From the NCBI RefSeq assembly GCF_033807575.1, contig NC_084715.1, positions 9,473,349 through 9,537,348 of the forward strand: a DNA stretch of 64,000 bases, read 5' to 3'. Every line of letters starts with the position of its first letter. Position 1 is the stretch's first letter. The translations under genes and the position numbers were made by a program. A model generated the notes under the pieces. It ran no database searches. It was given only the letters and a program-made list of their open reading frames with translations, and was not told the origin of the DNA. This DNA comes from Cydia pomonella (lineage: Eukaryota > Arthropoda > Insecta > Lepidoptera > Tortricidae). Of this stretch, positions 43,371-55,914 are shown piece after piece.

Positions 43371-43373
43371 AAT

Positions 43374-43473
43374 GTCCCGATTCAAACTTTAAGAAACTTA
43401 AAAAAAATGATGTGTTTGATATTAAAATGGTTTTTGAAATGTTTGACGTATCTCAAAGTTCGAATCGGACCGT
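43374..43473. mobile_element. GATTCGAA-type MITE, copy 1
   Basis: Left GTCCCGATTCAAACTTTAAG, right TTTGACGTATCTCAAAGTTC, GAATCGGACCG. Relatives at 55,915 and 63,298. Confidence 0.65.
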
Positions 43474-43814
43474 AGGTTAATAAAATACGTTATGAAATAA
43501 GTTATTTACACAGAATTCCTGACTTGATTAACGAGATGTGTCCTAGGGTGTGAAATTGCAAATTCTTTAAAATGCAAATATATGGAATGAAATGATGTGA
43601 TGGATATGAAAAACGCCACGATACAGAAGGGAATTCTATAAAGCTAATAGTTTCAGTTTCAAAGCTTAAAGTTAAACCTATTCAGGCGTATCATTCATGA
43701 GGCTCACGGCACCTCTTATAGGCTGCTACAATGTATTTGATTGCCTCAGTCGTTGTCTATATAACATACTATTCAGAACGCAGATGGATTGCGGTTTTAT
43801 AGAAACATATTGAA

Positions 43815-43889
43815 TTGAAGTGATCACTGATCTTGAGTGAACTGAATGATGCCACATTATCTTATTAAGTTATGCTAGGTGATGATGAT
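43815..43889 (+). repeat. Direct repeat, right copy
   Basis: AAGTGATCACTGATCTTGAG, GCCACATTATCTTATTAAGT, TATGCTAGGTGATGAT. Runs directly into the LINE-like fragment that follows. Confidence 0.75.
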
Positions 43890-43904
43890 TAAGTTGTGAG
43901 ATGA

Positions 43905-44100
43905 TGAGTTATGAAGGTAGGCCAAGTAGAAGAGGGAGCTGGATGGGGTAGACCTCGGCGGACTTTCTCTGATCAAATCGGGGAAAACCTGAAGACGGGC
44001 CAGGTCAAGAGCACCTTAAACCGGCGAGCGTGTATGAGGTTTGTCATAAAAGTAAAGGAAGCGAAGAAGGTATGTCAGAATCGTAGCAAGTGAAAATCCG
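43905..44100 (+). mobile_element. LINE-associated 3' coding fragment
   Basis: Reads GRPRRTFSDQIGENLKTGQV, KSTLNRRACMRFVIKVKEAK, KVCQNRSK, a C-terminal block I recall from repetitive moth retroelement ORFs. Open for 60 codons but isolated from any RT domain. Confidence 0.6.
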
Positions 44101-44109
44101 TGGTATATG

Positions 44110-45670
44110 CCTACCCCTACGGGAAATAGGTGTGATTATATGTATGTAGGTGTGTATTTAGGTATGATTAACAATTTTATGTTTATAATCTCACTGTATT
44201 TGAAAGAAAATGAGTGTTTACTGTGAACTTGAGTAAATATTTCTCGTTTACTTTAACGTTCCGTAGAGACCAGGCCGCATCGTTGGTGTAAATAATGTGT
44301 TATATTTATCCGCATGTAGCCCCGGTCCAGTTTTGTTAAGACTAGGATTAAAATGGAGAAAAGTATTTATTGCTCTTCTACCACCCACTATATACTGTGT
44401 TCAAAAATAATGAAAGTGGACTTTAGTTTGTCTGCACGTACGAAATTAACCAATTAACATTAAAAAAATATTAGTGTTAAACTTTGAGCCCGCATAGTAG
44501 AGAACTTTAAAACTCTAATTTAGAATTTTACATTTCTTGTTTTTACAAAAATATTATTTAAATGGACTACGGCAAAAAGAAGAATGCAACATCAATCTAA
44601 ACGATTGTTTGACGAGGGTTGAAAGCATTTTTTAATTTAGCATTATTATGTTTTATCCTTAACTACGCATTTCGGATTCTTGAGTTATTGAAAACACTTT
44701 TATTATTTTAAAGAGACGATATCAGTTACATTAGAGGTGCCTAATAAATAACATATTAAATTTCACGTGATACAAAATATCCGTAAATTTATTTCACAAC
44801 TCAAAACCTTATCTTATCTTATATCCTTATCTTTTAGTCACTTGGTCCGTGTCTATTCTCACCTAACGAGCTTAGAACACACCATGCATTGTCGCTGCTT
44901 AAATTTACTCTCCATGCACATTACACATAGTTAATATATACTCGTACATAAGAAGATATTGAGTTAGAAAAACATTGCAAAAAAGCATCTGCCTCAAAGT
45001 TACGTACACCCTATAAATACTGCATTACGTTGATCTTGATCTAATTCAAATCTAAATCGTATTTCAAACTGATTATAGATGTGATGCGCTCGCACTTTGC
45101 AGACAGTCCTTTTATGGCATATGAATCAATACGTTTTCAATCCAATACAAATAGATACAATTTTTATTTAAGATATAACCCACAGGAAGTGTATATTTAT
45201 TGGAAAATTTACTGTTCCAGGTGTTGGAATTCAAAACGTCTCGACACATGTCATGAATACATGTCTCACGTGTGAGTAAGCAAGTATGTCACTCTATTAA
45301 CTTGTCACGCGTTAACTAGAACACTGGAGCGATTCTTAAAATATGTTATTACTCTATAAAGAATTTAAGAGTATTCATGTTATCGGTTCATACGAAATAC
45401 ACATTTAATTAACGTAATAAATATATAAATACTTTATTGGGCCAAAAAAAAATTATACAAAGAAAAAGTTCCATTCACTTATTGATAAGAGATCAATAAG
45501 TACTTATATATTTTTATCACTAATATTAATAATTTATAATAGGGTTGTTTCCATCTACAAATCTTAGGGCAGAATTGTATCCCAATAAAATCTTTTGGAT
45601 TATAAGAGAATTAGAATATGTTAAACTACTTTTAGGGGACCTGTAATGACCATATTTTTGTAAATATTTA
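44110..45670. other. Intergenic, no gene recognised
   Basis: AT-rich. A short TTTATTGGGCCAAAAAAAAA patch near 45,432 may be a reversed LINE tail. Nothing coding. Confidence 0.45.
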
Positions 45671-45679
45671 ATTTAAAAT

Positions 45680-47010
45680 ATCTTTTGGCACACGTCACGT
45701 GACCAAACTCGAAACGTCTTTGAAGATTCTGATGACGTCACAACTCTCGGATTGACACTGTTGACAGTTAGGCGATAAACAACAAATGTGACATCTCAAT
45801 GTCATTTCGAACATGGATCATCGTACGTACTAAATCTCGATAGTATGTACGTTTAGTAACAAATGTATTAACTCGTACTAAACACTAATCAATATGTAAA
45901 TAGGCCCTAAATTAAGTTTACACGTTCGTACGGGCCTTATAAGATAAAAAATAATTATTGATTATTTCAGAAATGGAGTTAATTAGAATACCGGTGTCTT
46001 TGAGAAAGTTACTTAATTTAAGCTCAGGGAACCCTTGCAGTTAACGAAAAAAAAAACACGGTGTATAGTAGTCCCAATGTTTGATTTAGAATTCGCTTGA
46101 AAACATTATAGGTAGTTAAAAAATATAATTAAGTAAGTAAGTAATAATTAAAACTAGTAGGTATAAGTATTTTTCAAACAAGGTGTGTTTACAATTTGTA
46201 AAAGCTTGATTTTAGAAGTGCTTTACTAATTCAATGACTAAGGTTTTAATCGATTTTCCTCGTTACTAAACTAAGCTTGGTAATCAAATCCAACAACGTA
46301 GTTACTTCGACAATTCACTTTAAACGTCTCTTCTGTGGTTTCTTTGAAGCTGTCAATCACAACATATGTGCTTTGGACCGATTACAAATTGTGTTACCTA
46401 GCCATTTTATCACGGGTAAAGTTTTTTTAAGGAAGATGTATCACGAAGTCTATTTAACATCACCTGCGGGTCCACTGGAAGATTAAAGAACGATAAACAC
46501 CAAAACAGAAAATAAATAATTTGACTAGATACTGAAGTATCAGTCATAGTCAAAATTTGAAATCATCTATACTTTTAAATAAATATTAAATTAATTTATC
46601 TACGATTTAGTAACTCTATCCTCATATTAATGCTAATAACCAATTTATTAAATGACTCAAACATGTGAAAAATCCCGTTCCAATTTCGAACTTATTTCTG
46701 TTCAAATAAACTTGTATTTAGAGGTATACAAATTAACCATTGTAAAGTAGATACTTACTAAGTATTGATTCCTCATGTCAACTCCCTAAATTTCACCCTA
46801 AAATAAGAAATTAGCGGTTTTGACTTATTGATAATATTAGTAGCAGTAATTGCTATAACTGTTCCAAATTTTAGCTGTCTCCGTCAAACGGTCTCTGAGA
46901 AAACCCTATTTAACCAATTCGCAAAACCGAAGTGATTTTAATAAGTGTTCCGTGAACAAAGTTTTATACGGATTACTAAAAGTGGTATTTATGCGAGTGA
47001 GAGACAAAAA
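45680..47010. other. Intergenic, possible old MITE at the left, otherwise nothing recognised
   Basis: CACGTCACGTGACC and TGATGACGTCACAACTCTCG with ACACTGTTGACAGTTAGGCG near 45,690-45,775 look like old element text, but no matching second arm was found. Confidence 0.4.
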
Positions 47011-47026
47011 AAAACATGAATATGAG

Positions 47027-47808
47027 CCTTTCGGCCGTCATCGCAACCGTGTTTCACAACCAGTTGTCTATGAGGGTTTTTAAGTCTTTCATGGCAACCA
47101 GTTGTGATATAAGAAGATTTATTCCTGTTACACAACCAGTTGCGAAAAAGGAAAATCTCAAAAAGCCTAGTTGCTACAGAAGACTTAATTTTCTTTGTTT
47201 ACAACCATAGTAGATATTTTTAAGCTTTGTAATTTCTGCTTAAATCTCAGAGCACCAACCGCTTTTGTGCCTCAGGCTTACAAAAAGCATGCTATTTAAG
47301 AGCATGTGTTACAGTACCTTAATGTACAATAGGTATACACTGTGATTTACTGCTAATTATCAAATATCGTTATATCTTTTGATCGTCTAACTAGTGTAGT
47401 ATATTGAGGGAGTACAATATTTATCACAAACTGAGATCTGGAATCGAGAAATCTAGATTTCCGTAATAAATAGGTATTGTGATCCCTTAATATAAGTACT
47501 ATATTATAAACGTACAGTAAACACTGCGATATGTCCCCTCCGGCCGTTCTGTCAGTACGCATCGTGACAGCTATGGACGACACGTGATACTAAACCCGTT
47601 ACAGTACTGGTTGCGTAACAGGAATAAATATTCTTCTGTCACAACTGGTTGTGAAACACAGTTGCGATGGCGGCGATTTTTTTCTTCATTGACAACTGGT
47701 TGTGTAACAGGAATAAATCTTCTTATATCACAATTGGTTGCCATGAAAGACTAAAAAACCCTCATAGACAACTGGTTGTGAAACACGGTTGCGATGGCGG
47801 CCGAAAGG
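47027..47808. mobile_element. 782-bp foldback element with long inverted termini and 8-bp TSD
   Basis: Ends CCTTTCGGCCG and CGGCCGAAAGG; inverted arms stay almost identical for about 116 bp. Each arm holds three copies of CACAACCAGTTG-like text (for example TTTCACAACCAGTTGTCTAT, GTTACACAACCAGTTG). A further partial arm unit lies at about 47,598-47,672. AATATGAG flanks both sides (47,019-47,026 and 47,809-47,816). The 8-bp duplication suggests hAT-type transposition. No transposase coding. Confidence 0.9.
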
Positions 47809-48171
47809 AATATGAGCGGTATTCAAATTCGTTAAAGTTTGATCTTCTTATGGTATTACATTGACACGATCCGTAGTAGGTACGTCTCTCCCTCATCAAC
47901 AGTGCGAGCAATTGTATCATGTCAATATCAAAATATTAACACAGTTTAAAGTTAGAATACCGCTCCATGCCTCGTGGTATAAGAAGCGTATTAGCGTAGA
48001 CTCGCTACAAGCTACAATATGCCGCTACGAGATATGCTACGTAGATTCATCGCTGCTACGGCGTAGCTAAAAACACATATAACATATATTTATAGACTCG
48101 CGTTTTAGGAACAGACAAATATAACGTAAGATGATTAAGTAAGTAAATACACACAGCCGACCCAAGTAAAA

Positions 48172-48548
48172 AAATATGGAGGGAAGAATTCTAAATTTAA
48201 GAGGGAAGTATTACCTCGTGAACTTCCATACAAAAAGGGAAAACGTTTTTCTACTTTCAAATATTTTCGATTCTCAATGATTTTTTGGTATGTTATTGAT
48301 ACAATGAAAAACTAGATTTGTAGGTTTCCTTTTTTTTCAAAATTTGCAAAACAGAACAAGATTTTTTTTTTCAAAGAAGCGAAACCTATAAACCTAGAAT
48401 ATATTATGCTGAAGCGATCGACATCAAAATCAAAGTAATTTGCTAAGATTTAGTTAGTGGAAACCGTTTTCTCGCGAAATGGAATTTCATAGAAAAACTA
48501 CCGTTATTTCATTAGGATCGCAAAACTATTTTTCCCTCCTATACTCTG
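48172..48548. mobile_element. Palindromic MITE with GGAGGGAA ends
   Basis: Left AAATATGGAGGGAAG, right CTATTTTTCCCTCCTATACT. Inner arms ACTAGATTTGTAGGTTTCC and GAAACCTATAAACCTAGAAT. Confidence 0.65.
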
Positions 48549-48785
48549 TATCTTTTGGTATTTAAATAAAAGTAAACAAAATATACCCTCAAATGGCTCC
48601 TTAAGCCAGTTAAGGGTGAATGAAAACATTACATGATCAAATAATGAAGGTTAAAGTCAGGTCGTTCAGTGACAGATCCAGGCGGTTTTGTATTTGGTTG
48701 GTCAACCAGTAAATGTTATAACTACCCGAAAATGTACAAATTGTTTGTTTACTTTTATTTAAATATCTATAGATACAGAGTATAA
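48544..48785. mobile_element. Inverted repeat with about 45-bp arms, overlapping the previous MITE edge
   Basis: Left TATACTCTGTATCTTTTGGT, ATTTAAATAAAAGTAAACAA; right TTGTTTACTTTTATTTAAAT, AGATACAGAGTATA. Loop of about 150 bp. Confidence 0.7.
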
Positions 48786-48843
48786 GACTGCACTGCTATT
48801 TTAATATCCATACACGAGGTGCTTTTAGATCATTATCGTTTTA

Positions 48844-49132
48844 AGGGTTCCGTACTTGGGTACGGTCAAACGGGACCCTATTACCGAGACTTCGCTGTCT
48901 GTCCGTCCGTCCGTCTGTCACCAGGCTGTATCTCATGAACCGTGATAGTTAGCCAGTTGAAATTTCTACAGATTGTGTATTTCTGTTGCCGCTATAACAA
49001 CAAATACTAAAAACAAAATAAAATAAATATTTAAGGGGGGCTCCCATACAACAAACATAATTTTTTTGCCGTTTTTTATAAACAATGGTACGGAACCCTT
49101 CGTGCGCGAGTCCGACTCGCACTTGCCCGGTT
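48844..49132 (-). mobile_element. ACCGGCC...TACGGAACCCTA repeat, reverse copy
   Basis: Carries AGGGTTCCGTACTTGGGTAC, a CTGTCCGTCCGTCCGTCTGT run, TGGTACGGAACCCTTCGTGC and ACTCGCACTTGCCCGG. Reverse orientation relative to 23,451-23,788. Confidence 0.78.
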
Positions 49133-49324
49133 TTTTTACAAACCGATACCTCTAGTGTCAACAAAATGTATTTATTATTATAGTTCAAAAGCTGTATTTA
49201 ATAACCATGCAGTTTATGCAAAACTAATTTGCAGTAGAGTAGAGGTCAATCACAACAAGAGTGCTTCTTGCAGAAGTTTAAGGCAGAAACAACAGCGGCG
49301 CTGTGTGATAAAAACACCAGACAG

Positions 49325-49480
49325 TAATAATAAATAAATATTAAAGGGACATTCTTACACAAACTGACTAAGTCCCACGGTAAGCTCAAATAGGCTTGTG
49401 TTGTGGGTACTCAGACAACGATTATATAATATAGAAATACTTAAATACATAGAAAACATCCATGACTAGAAAACATACAT
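49325..49480 (-). mobile_element. tRNA-headed SINE, 3' half, reverse
   Basis: GGGACATTCTTACACAAACT, AAGTCCCACGGTAAGCTCAA, TAGGCTTGTGTTGTGGGTAC, CATAGAAAACATCCATGACT. The tRNA head is missing. Confidence 0.75.
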
Positions 49481-49597
49481 GATTTTTTATTGATAACTTA
49501 AACGTTTTGTTTACCGCCAGTTTCATTTTAGACTTATCCACCAGCGACGGAACTCATATTGTGGTGCCGGCAACAAATAAATAAATTAATTAATTTA

Positions 49598-49935
49598 AGT
49601 ATACCCTGGCACCGTCCCATATTCCAGGCACCAAAGTTGACGCTGGTGCGGCCGCATCCTCAGCCGAAAGCCTCAAGCGTCGCAAGTATGTCAACCTCGG
49701 CAGTAGTTACATATTTGCGGCGTTTGGGGTTGAAACCCTAGGGCCGTGGGGGCCTAGCGCGCGCCGCCTCTATAAGGAGTTAGCAAAACGCCTTATAGAG
49801 GCTTCGGGTGACCAGAGGGCTGGCCTGTACTTCGCCCAGCGGATAAGCATCGCTATCCAGAGGGGCAATGCAGCCAGCCTTCTGGGCACCCTGCCAAGCG
49901 GTCTCGATCTGGGACAATTTTTTTATTTATAAGTT
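49598..49935 (+). mobile_element. LINE ORF C-terminus, 5'-truncated copy (plus)
   Basis: Plus frame reads TLAPSHIPGTKVDAGAAASS, SLKRRKYVNLGSSYIFAAFG, VETLGPWGPSARRLYKELAK, AQRISIAIQRGNAASLLGTL, PSGLDLGQFFYL, stop. Open throughout. Same subfamily and nearly identical to the minus copy at 55.1 kb, including the 3' flank TTTATTTATAAGTTTTTAAT. Confidence 0.85.
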
Positions 49936-50554
49936 TTTAATTGTTTTTCCACCCATTTGTGTTTACTGATCTCAGTTGATCTCTCCATTAAAATCACAAT
50001 TTTAAAACATTTATATTTAAACCGCTGTTGAGTAAAATTTAAGTATATACCATTTTATAATTACTTGAATAGTAAAGCATTTTACTAAAGTACTGTTATT
50101 TGGAAATTCTTTAGTTGAATATTTAGTAACTTTAACCAAACACTGCAAACTAATGTGTAACATGAACAGCCACCATTTTCATTAAATGGATATCTGTGTG
50201 CACTATTCAAATTGCGGTTAGTTCCACTATAAATCAGCATGAACATAGGTAATGGTTTCAACGTTTTGCTTATTTCCAATAAACACTAAATATACAATCC
50301 CGCGGAGTACAGAACAAACGTGAAGCGTGTGTCGATGCAAAACGAAATCCATCCAATCCAGGTATGTGACTAGGTTTGAGTTATATCTAAAAGGGATAAA
50401 GTCAAAATAGGTGTACAGTTATTCAAGGACTCCTGACAAGGAGGCAGTCTGACCATTATGAACTGTTTTAAATGTTGCATTTTGAGGTACAGCAAGCTGC
50501 AAAAGTACATGGACACAAAGTAGCCAATTTTACGGCGTAGCATATTTCATAAGG

Positions 50555-50775
50555 GTTTTAACACTAAGCGAAAATAGTCCGAGACTGAAATGGCGCCGTT
50601 CTCCGGAGTTAAACACTCTACTTTTCATTTCGAATACGAGGAGTATAAACTTAAGGATACTTTTCATTAACAATTTGGGTAAAAGTATCGTTATTTATGG
50701 AATGGGTAGTTAAATATCGGAATGAAAATTGCCCAACAAATCCATTTAATATTTTAATTGCTTATCGTAAAAAAT
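50555..50775 (+). repeat. Interspersed repeat, second copy of the 11.05-kb family
   Basis: GAAAATAGTCCGAGACTGAA, AACACTCTACTTTTCATTTC, TATCGTTATTTATGGAATGG, AATTGCTTATCGTAAA in the order seen at 11,041-11,312. Confidence 0.75.
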
Positions 50776-50779
50776 AAAA

Positions 50780-53700
50780 AACGGTAAAGTTGACCCCACT
50801 ACAAAATCACAGTTAAAACAGGTTTTCAACGAGGTCTTATAGAAAACTATTTTTAACTAGGTTTCTCGTTTTCACTAAAAACGAGTTTTTTCAGTATCAT
50901 GTATATATCTGTGCTCGAATGACTACCTCTTTCAATTGCATGATTTTGTAAAATTGCGAGTTCACAGTTCGCGGCGAACTAGCATGTAAAAACTATACGT
51001 ATGGTATAAGTATAAAAAAGTAACCTCGACACGAAAAGAAGAAAAAGAGTAGGTATGTCGTTTGTATGCAATATTACCGCCTTATATTTTTGCTCGATAC
51101 AAGCATATCTCTCCATGTTGTACCTTTATGTAGACAGACTTTACAATGTCTGCTGCAGTCTCCATCCACGGAAACGTTTTATTTTTATTTCATATTTAGA
51201 ATCCACTTTATAATGTCAATAGCATATTTTATCGATACTTAGTGCTACGGCGAATTATATGCGCGTCACGGCTGAGAATATACAAAATATACCTCTACGG
51301 TATATAACTCCAAAGTTGGTTAATCAACAAAACAAAAAGCAGCCGTCCTATTGATATTAATACCTATGTTATATACCTAATGAGTTTATTTTGTATACTA
51401 ACATAGAACTAGTAGAAATATTGAAATAGAATAAGGAAGGCCTAATATCGGTCCTAAGTTTTCCATTCCATGATTCCTCTTCCCCAAAAATCGTCCGAAA
51501 GAGTTTGCTATTCGCTAATAAAAACCACCAATCCCTTTGTTTGATATAATCATTGAAAGTCATAATTTGTTAGATTATCATTAGTCATAATTCTGAAACC
51601 GTTAACTTTTCAGGATTTTCGTAAGGTTATCCTATAGATAGGTTAGGTTAGGTTTGTTTCATGCCAATCCTGAAATATTACACATATCTGAGAAAAACCA
51701 AATTATTACTAACGAAAATGCGGACAAACAATACATTAGGACTTAAAACTTTATGGGAAACAATAGAAACCCAAAGCCACCTGTTGTTGCAGCCTCTATG
51801 TTTAGTCAAATGTTTGTTTTCATCAATGTACGAGGTTTTTCCCTACAGATACAGCTGCTGAAATGTGAAAATAAACTATCTATATCTTAATCTTATATGA
51901 TCAATAAAGTTACATCATCTTGATAGGCTAGAATTGAGATCAGGAGCCGTTCTCAGATTACCTAATTTATCACTTAAATTTATCTATAATTTATTGTCCA
52001 ACATTGAGCTGTTACACAATTCCGTAGACACTAGACATTATAGTCAAGTCCTTCCTTCATCAGCAGATTGGGTAACGAGTATATAAGGCAATTATGATCT
52101 AAGATTTGGATTGCGAAGCTCACGCACCCTGATCTACATGACAATATTAAATCTATATCCCAACTTACATCATAAATATGGAAATTTGTTGGTGTATTGG
52201 TTTCTTACTTAAATAACATGGATAGGTAGGTTCTGAGTTCCGGATTTACGTTCCCGAAATATTATGATAAGCCTATTGTCGTCTCCTTATTATTTCGTGG
52301 TGTTAGAAATGGAAATGTGTCGGCTTACACTTTTTCTTTACGGCAAAGATTCGCAAACTAAGTATAAAAACACTGCACCAACCTTTTCTATCCATTGAAT
52401 AAAGACCACCGAGCCCCTTTTGACACTTGCGGCTTAGAGGCCTATTTTAAATTTTAACTACAAACTAAGGAGTATTATGAATATTAGTGCATCTCCTATT
52501 GATGCATTTTTTATATATGAAAGCTCTATGAAGTGGCTCTTAGTCTATTTAGGTATTGGTTAGTTTTGCAAGAGGTTTGTATATACGAATTTAGATACGA
52601 AGACAAAACACCCGAGGTTGACAAAGTAGTAAAAACAAAGAAATAAATTATAATAAAAGAAAATTAATTCGTAATAGAGTATTAAATTAGCGTATTATGA
52701 CTGCATTTTTCATACATTTTATTTTAAAAAATATCACTTTAACGTAAAAACCACCATCATTTATTGCAGAATTTCCATCTTCCGCGAAACATTGAATAAT
52801 TCGTAGTAACCTACCATGTTAGGTGGGAAGGTACGAGTATAAACGCTAATCCTTATTATCCCAACTCCATCCATATTTTACTCGCATAATTACGTTCGCG
52901 AGATTTGTTAAATGCTTCAAACCTGTTACGGAATATATTAACAAAAGTCAATAGACGGATAAGGTCAATGGAATGGTAAGGTTTTTCCTGGGTAAGAAAA
53001 ATATAACAAATAACAACAGTATTAATTAGCAGTGTTAGTAATCCTCTTGAACTATTGTTCCTTTTATTCCATCAGACGATACGAAAAGATTTTCATTAAA
53101 AGATATTCATAAACTCATATTTCATATCGGAAGACCAACATTCAACTAAGGACGAAGAGAAGTGGTTGCTGTGACTTGTAGCGTTTTTTTTTTTTTTGGA
53201 AATGATTTTTTTTTTAAATTATTTGAAAAAAATATCAAAGCTTTGTGCACAAGACAATAAAGATCGATCTTCACCATAAGTTATATGAAATATGGACGGT
53301 GTCAGTCAGCGACATGTCCAAGCCATTCGTGTAGAAAAAAATAATGTTGAAGTGGAGGTCATTTTCTAGGGCCGGCAGGTCCATAAAAAAACGATACTCG
53401 TGGATTTAGGAACTAATAAGCTCGAAGAAAATCGGTTTCAATTGTTTGGAGATGTAAAAAGAAGTCTGCCAGAATACACCGTTAAGACTTACGCAATTGG
53501 TTTTAGCAATTCTTTGTTACATTATTTAACTTTCTAACAAAAACAAATTTATGTCATAGTGACAGATATAAACAAACGTTTATCAACACTTGTTTTATTT
53601 TACACTGGTTTATGAATAACGGCATAGTTTTTTTAAGTAATACAACAAGCGTTACATCGATAACTTTTCGGAAGTCTATTGAAAACATTCACAGTTAGGT

Positions 53701-53820
53701 ATCTCGTGTAAACTTTTGTAAGGTTAAAAGTTTTGTTCTCCCTGCTATTACGAGTAAGTCACAAAAATCAAACCAATGCTACAACATAAATCTGTACTAA
53801 AATAAGCCGTTTGTAGGTGT
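50780..53820. other. Intergenic, no gene recognised
   Basis: Three kilobases of AT-rich sequence. A TAGGTTAGGTTAGGTT trace lies near 51,640. No coding or clear palindrome supported. Confidence 0.45.
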
Positions 53821-53827
53821 ATCAGTA

Positions 53828-54072
53828 GGCACGGTCAGTCAGCACCAATAGTAGCTAGCGGATGAAACATCGCGCCAAAAGTCTCTGCCACCCTGAAATA
53901 CTTTTCCAAATAACGCACAGTTCGCGTTCAAAAATATCTGACACAGTTTAATTGTTCTACATTTAGATACACTGTATCTGATACATATCTGTTTTTGTTT
54001 AGCTGTTAAAGAATGGGAGCTACTTTTGCTGCGTAGTCTGATACGAGTACGTTACTTTTGATACTGACAGTA
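53828..54072. mobile_element. CAGTCAGC-type MITE, copy B
   Basis: Left GGTCAGTCAGCACCAATAGT, AGCGGATGAAACATCGCGCC; right ACGTTACTTTTGATACTGAC. Inverted relative to copy A at 38,509-38,738; the middles differ. Confidence 0.68.
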
Positions 54073-54079
54073 ATTGTGT

Positions 54080-55070
54080 ATGCTATTTTCAAGTAAATTA
54101 ATTATTTTAAAGTACGTGTGTACCACGAGCAGGGATTACGTGTAATTAAACCCAGTGAAACAAAATCAGTTGATAACAGTCAAATGATGTTACATTAATA
54201 TCTGGTTTAGGCAAAATATTAAGTTTAGTTATGGGTAACCCATAAGCAATGAAAACGGTGCTTTCATTATTCCTCACTCAAATAGGGTAATTTTAAGAGT
54301 GCATTTTCATTAGGTATGCAGAGTACATATTATGTAATATGATTGCAATAAATGCTTTGTCTTGTCTTGTTTTATTTTCACCTAATTACAAAGAAACAAG
54401 AAACGTTTAATTTTACAAACATCCAAGTTAAAGATCTGAAAAACTAGCCTTGCTCGGTTAAATTGGCCGGTGACAACTGCCCGCTTGCCTAACTTATCGC
54501 GGTATGTTACTCGCAAACCCGAACTTACTCTAAACACCCTATTGCACTTAGCACGGTAGCAGAGTTGACCAGAACTTTGTAGCTGTAGTTATAAGAGGGT
54601 TATGAACAAAACTTTTATGATGTATATGGAAATTTCTTGAATGTAGTATAAATGCGATGTGTTAAAATCGAACGAGCGACGAGTTCCGACGAAGTTCTTA
54701 CATTCAACTTGGAACACATGGCTGGCCAAGGGCACGTCCCGGAATTTTAACGTTTTTAAACTGAACTATCAGAGGATAGTTCATTACCTACTCAATAACT
54801 TAAGTAAATTTAATGTAATTTAAATGAAATTAGATAAGCGTTTAGTTGAGGGCTAATATTGTAGTCATTAAATTATGAGCAGGTTCGATCAAGGGGTTAT
54901 GAAGCTAGAAGAGCCTAGAACGCCCAAAAGCTATTTGTGAGGGGTCTGGCTATACTGGACAACATACAAACAGTGGCAGTAATGCAGTCGGCTGTACCTA
55001 GATAATATAGTTTTTGGCGAACCACCAGTTCTCAGTTCGAGGCAAACTACTAGTATATACTTTTTTTAAA
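54080..55070. other. Intergenic, no gene recognised
   Basis: A TTGCAATAAATGCTTTGTCT with (TCTTG)n patch near 54,346-54,372 looks like a retroelement tail. Otherwise nothing. Confidence 0.45.
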
Positions 55071-55075
55071 GATTT

Positions 55076-55716
55076 TATTTATTTCAACACAAATCGGTGA
55101 AAAGACAATTAAACACAAAATTAAAAACTTATAAATAAAAAAAATGTCACAAGTCGAGACCGTTTGGTAGGATACCCAGAGGGCTGGCTGCATTGCCCCT
55201 CTGGATAGCAATGCTTATCCGCTGGGCAAAATACAGGCCAGCCCTCTGGTCACCCGAAGCCTCTATAAGGCGCTTTGCTATCTCCTTATAGAGACGGCGC
55301 GCGCTGGGCCCCCACGGCCCTAGGGTTTCAACCCCAAACGCCGCAAATATGTAACTACTGCCGAGGTTGACATATTTGCGACGCTTGAGGCTTTCAGCCA
55401 AGGATGCGGCCGCACCAGCGTCAACTTTGATGCCTGGAATATGGGACGGTGCCAGGGTATCTACGCAAGTAGCATCCCAGACAAGGGGCCGTCCCATACT
55501 CCAAGGCACCAACGTCATTTCGTCAGGCCTCTTGCCATCATCCCTGACCAGGCCGTTGGGCTCGGGGACCGCCGGCACCTTGGCACTGACCAAGGCCTTA
55601 CGGATGACGTCATTGATGCTGGCGTGCCGAGGTATCCTCCCAGCACTCCGGCTGCATGAGAGGCCGTGATGGCCTAGGTTGTCTACCATGACTCCGCATT
55701 GGCACCGGTGAGGCAT
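55076..55716 (-). mobile_element. LINE ORF C-terminus with zinc-knuckle-like and nuclease-like motifs (minus)
   Basis: 189-codon open frame at 55,147-55,716 plus 3' UTR down to about 55,076. Seen: CQCGVMVDNLGHHGLSC (residues 5-21, a C-x-C...H-x3-C pattern), then DDGKRPDEMTLVPW (RPD at 63-65), VWDATCVDT (80-87), and a C-terminal block AQRISIAIQRGNAASPLGIL. An RPD followed about 15 residues later by WDxT fits a PD-(D/E)xK-like endonuclease at the C-terminus of some non-LTR elements; this is inference. 5'-truncated: no reverse transcriptase upstream in the window. Confidence 0.8.
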
Positions 55717-55914
55717 GGTATATATATACTATTATGTAACAACAGAATGAATGGCCTTAAATATACCTACGTCAAACTTAGACTTCAGGAACAACTTGTT
55801 TTTGTGCTTATAGCATCAAATAGTTTGCGGTTTCTATACATGGGTCACAAAGCTTGTCAACTACAATATGCTTGTCAAACATCAAATCACTCTTGACGTG
55901 TCTTTAATAGCTAT

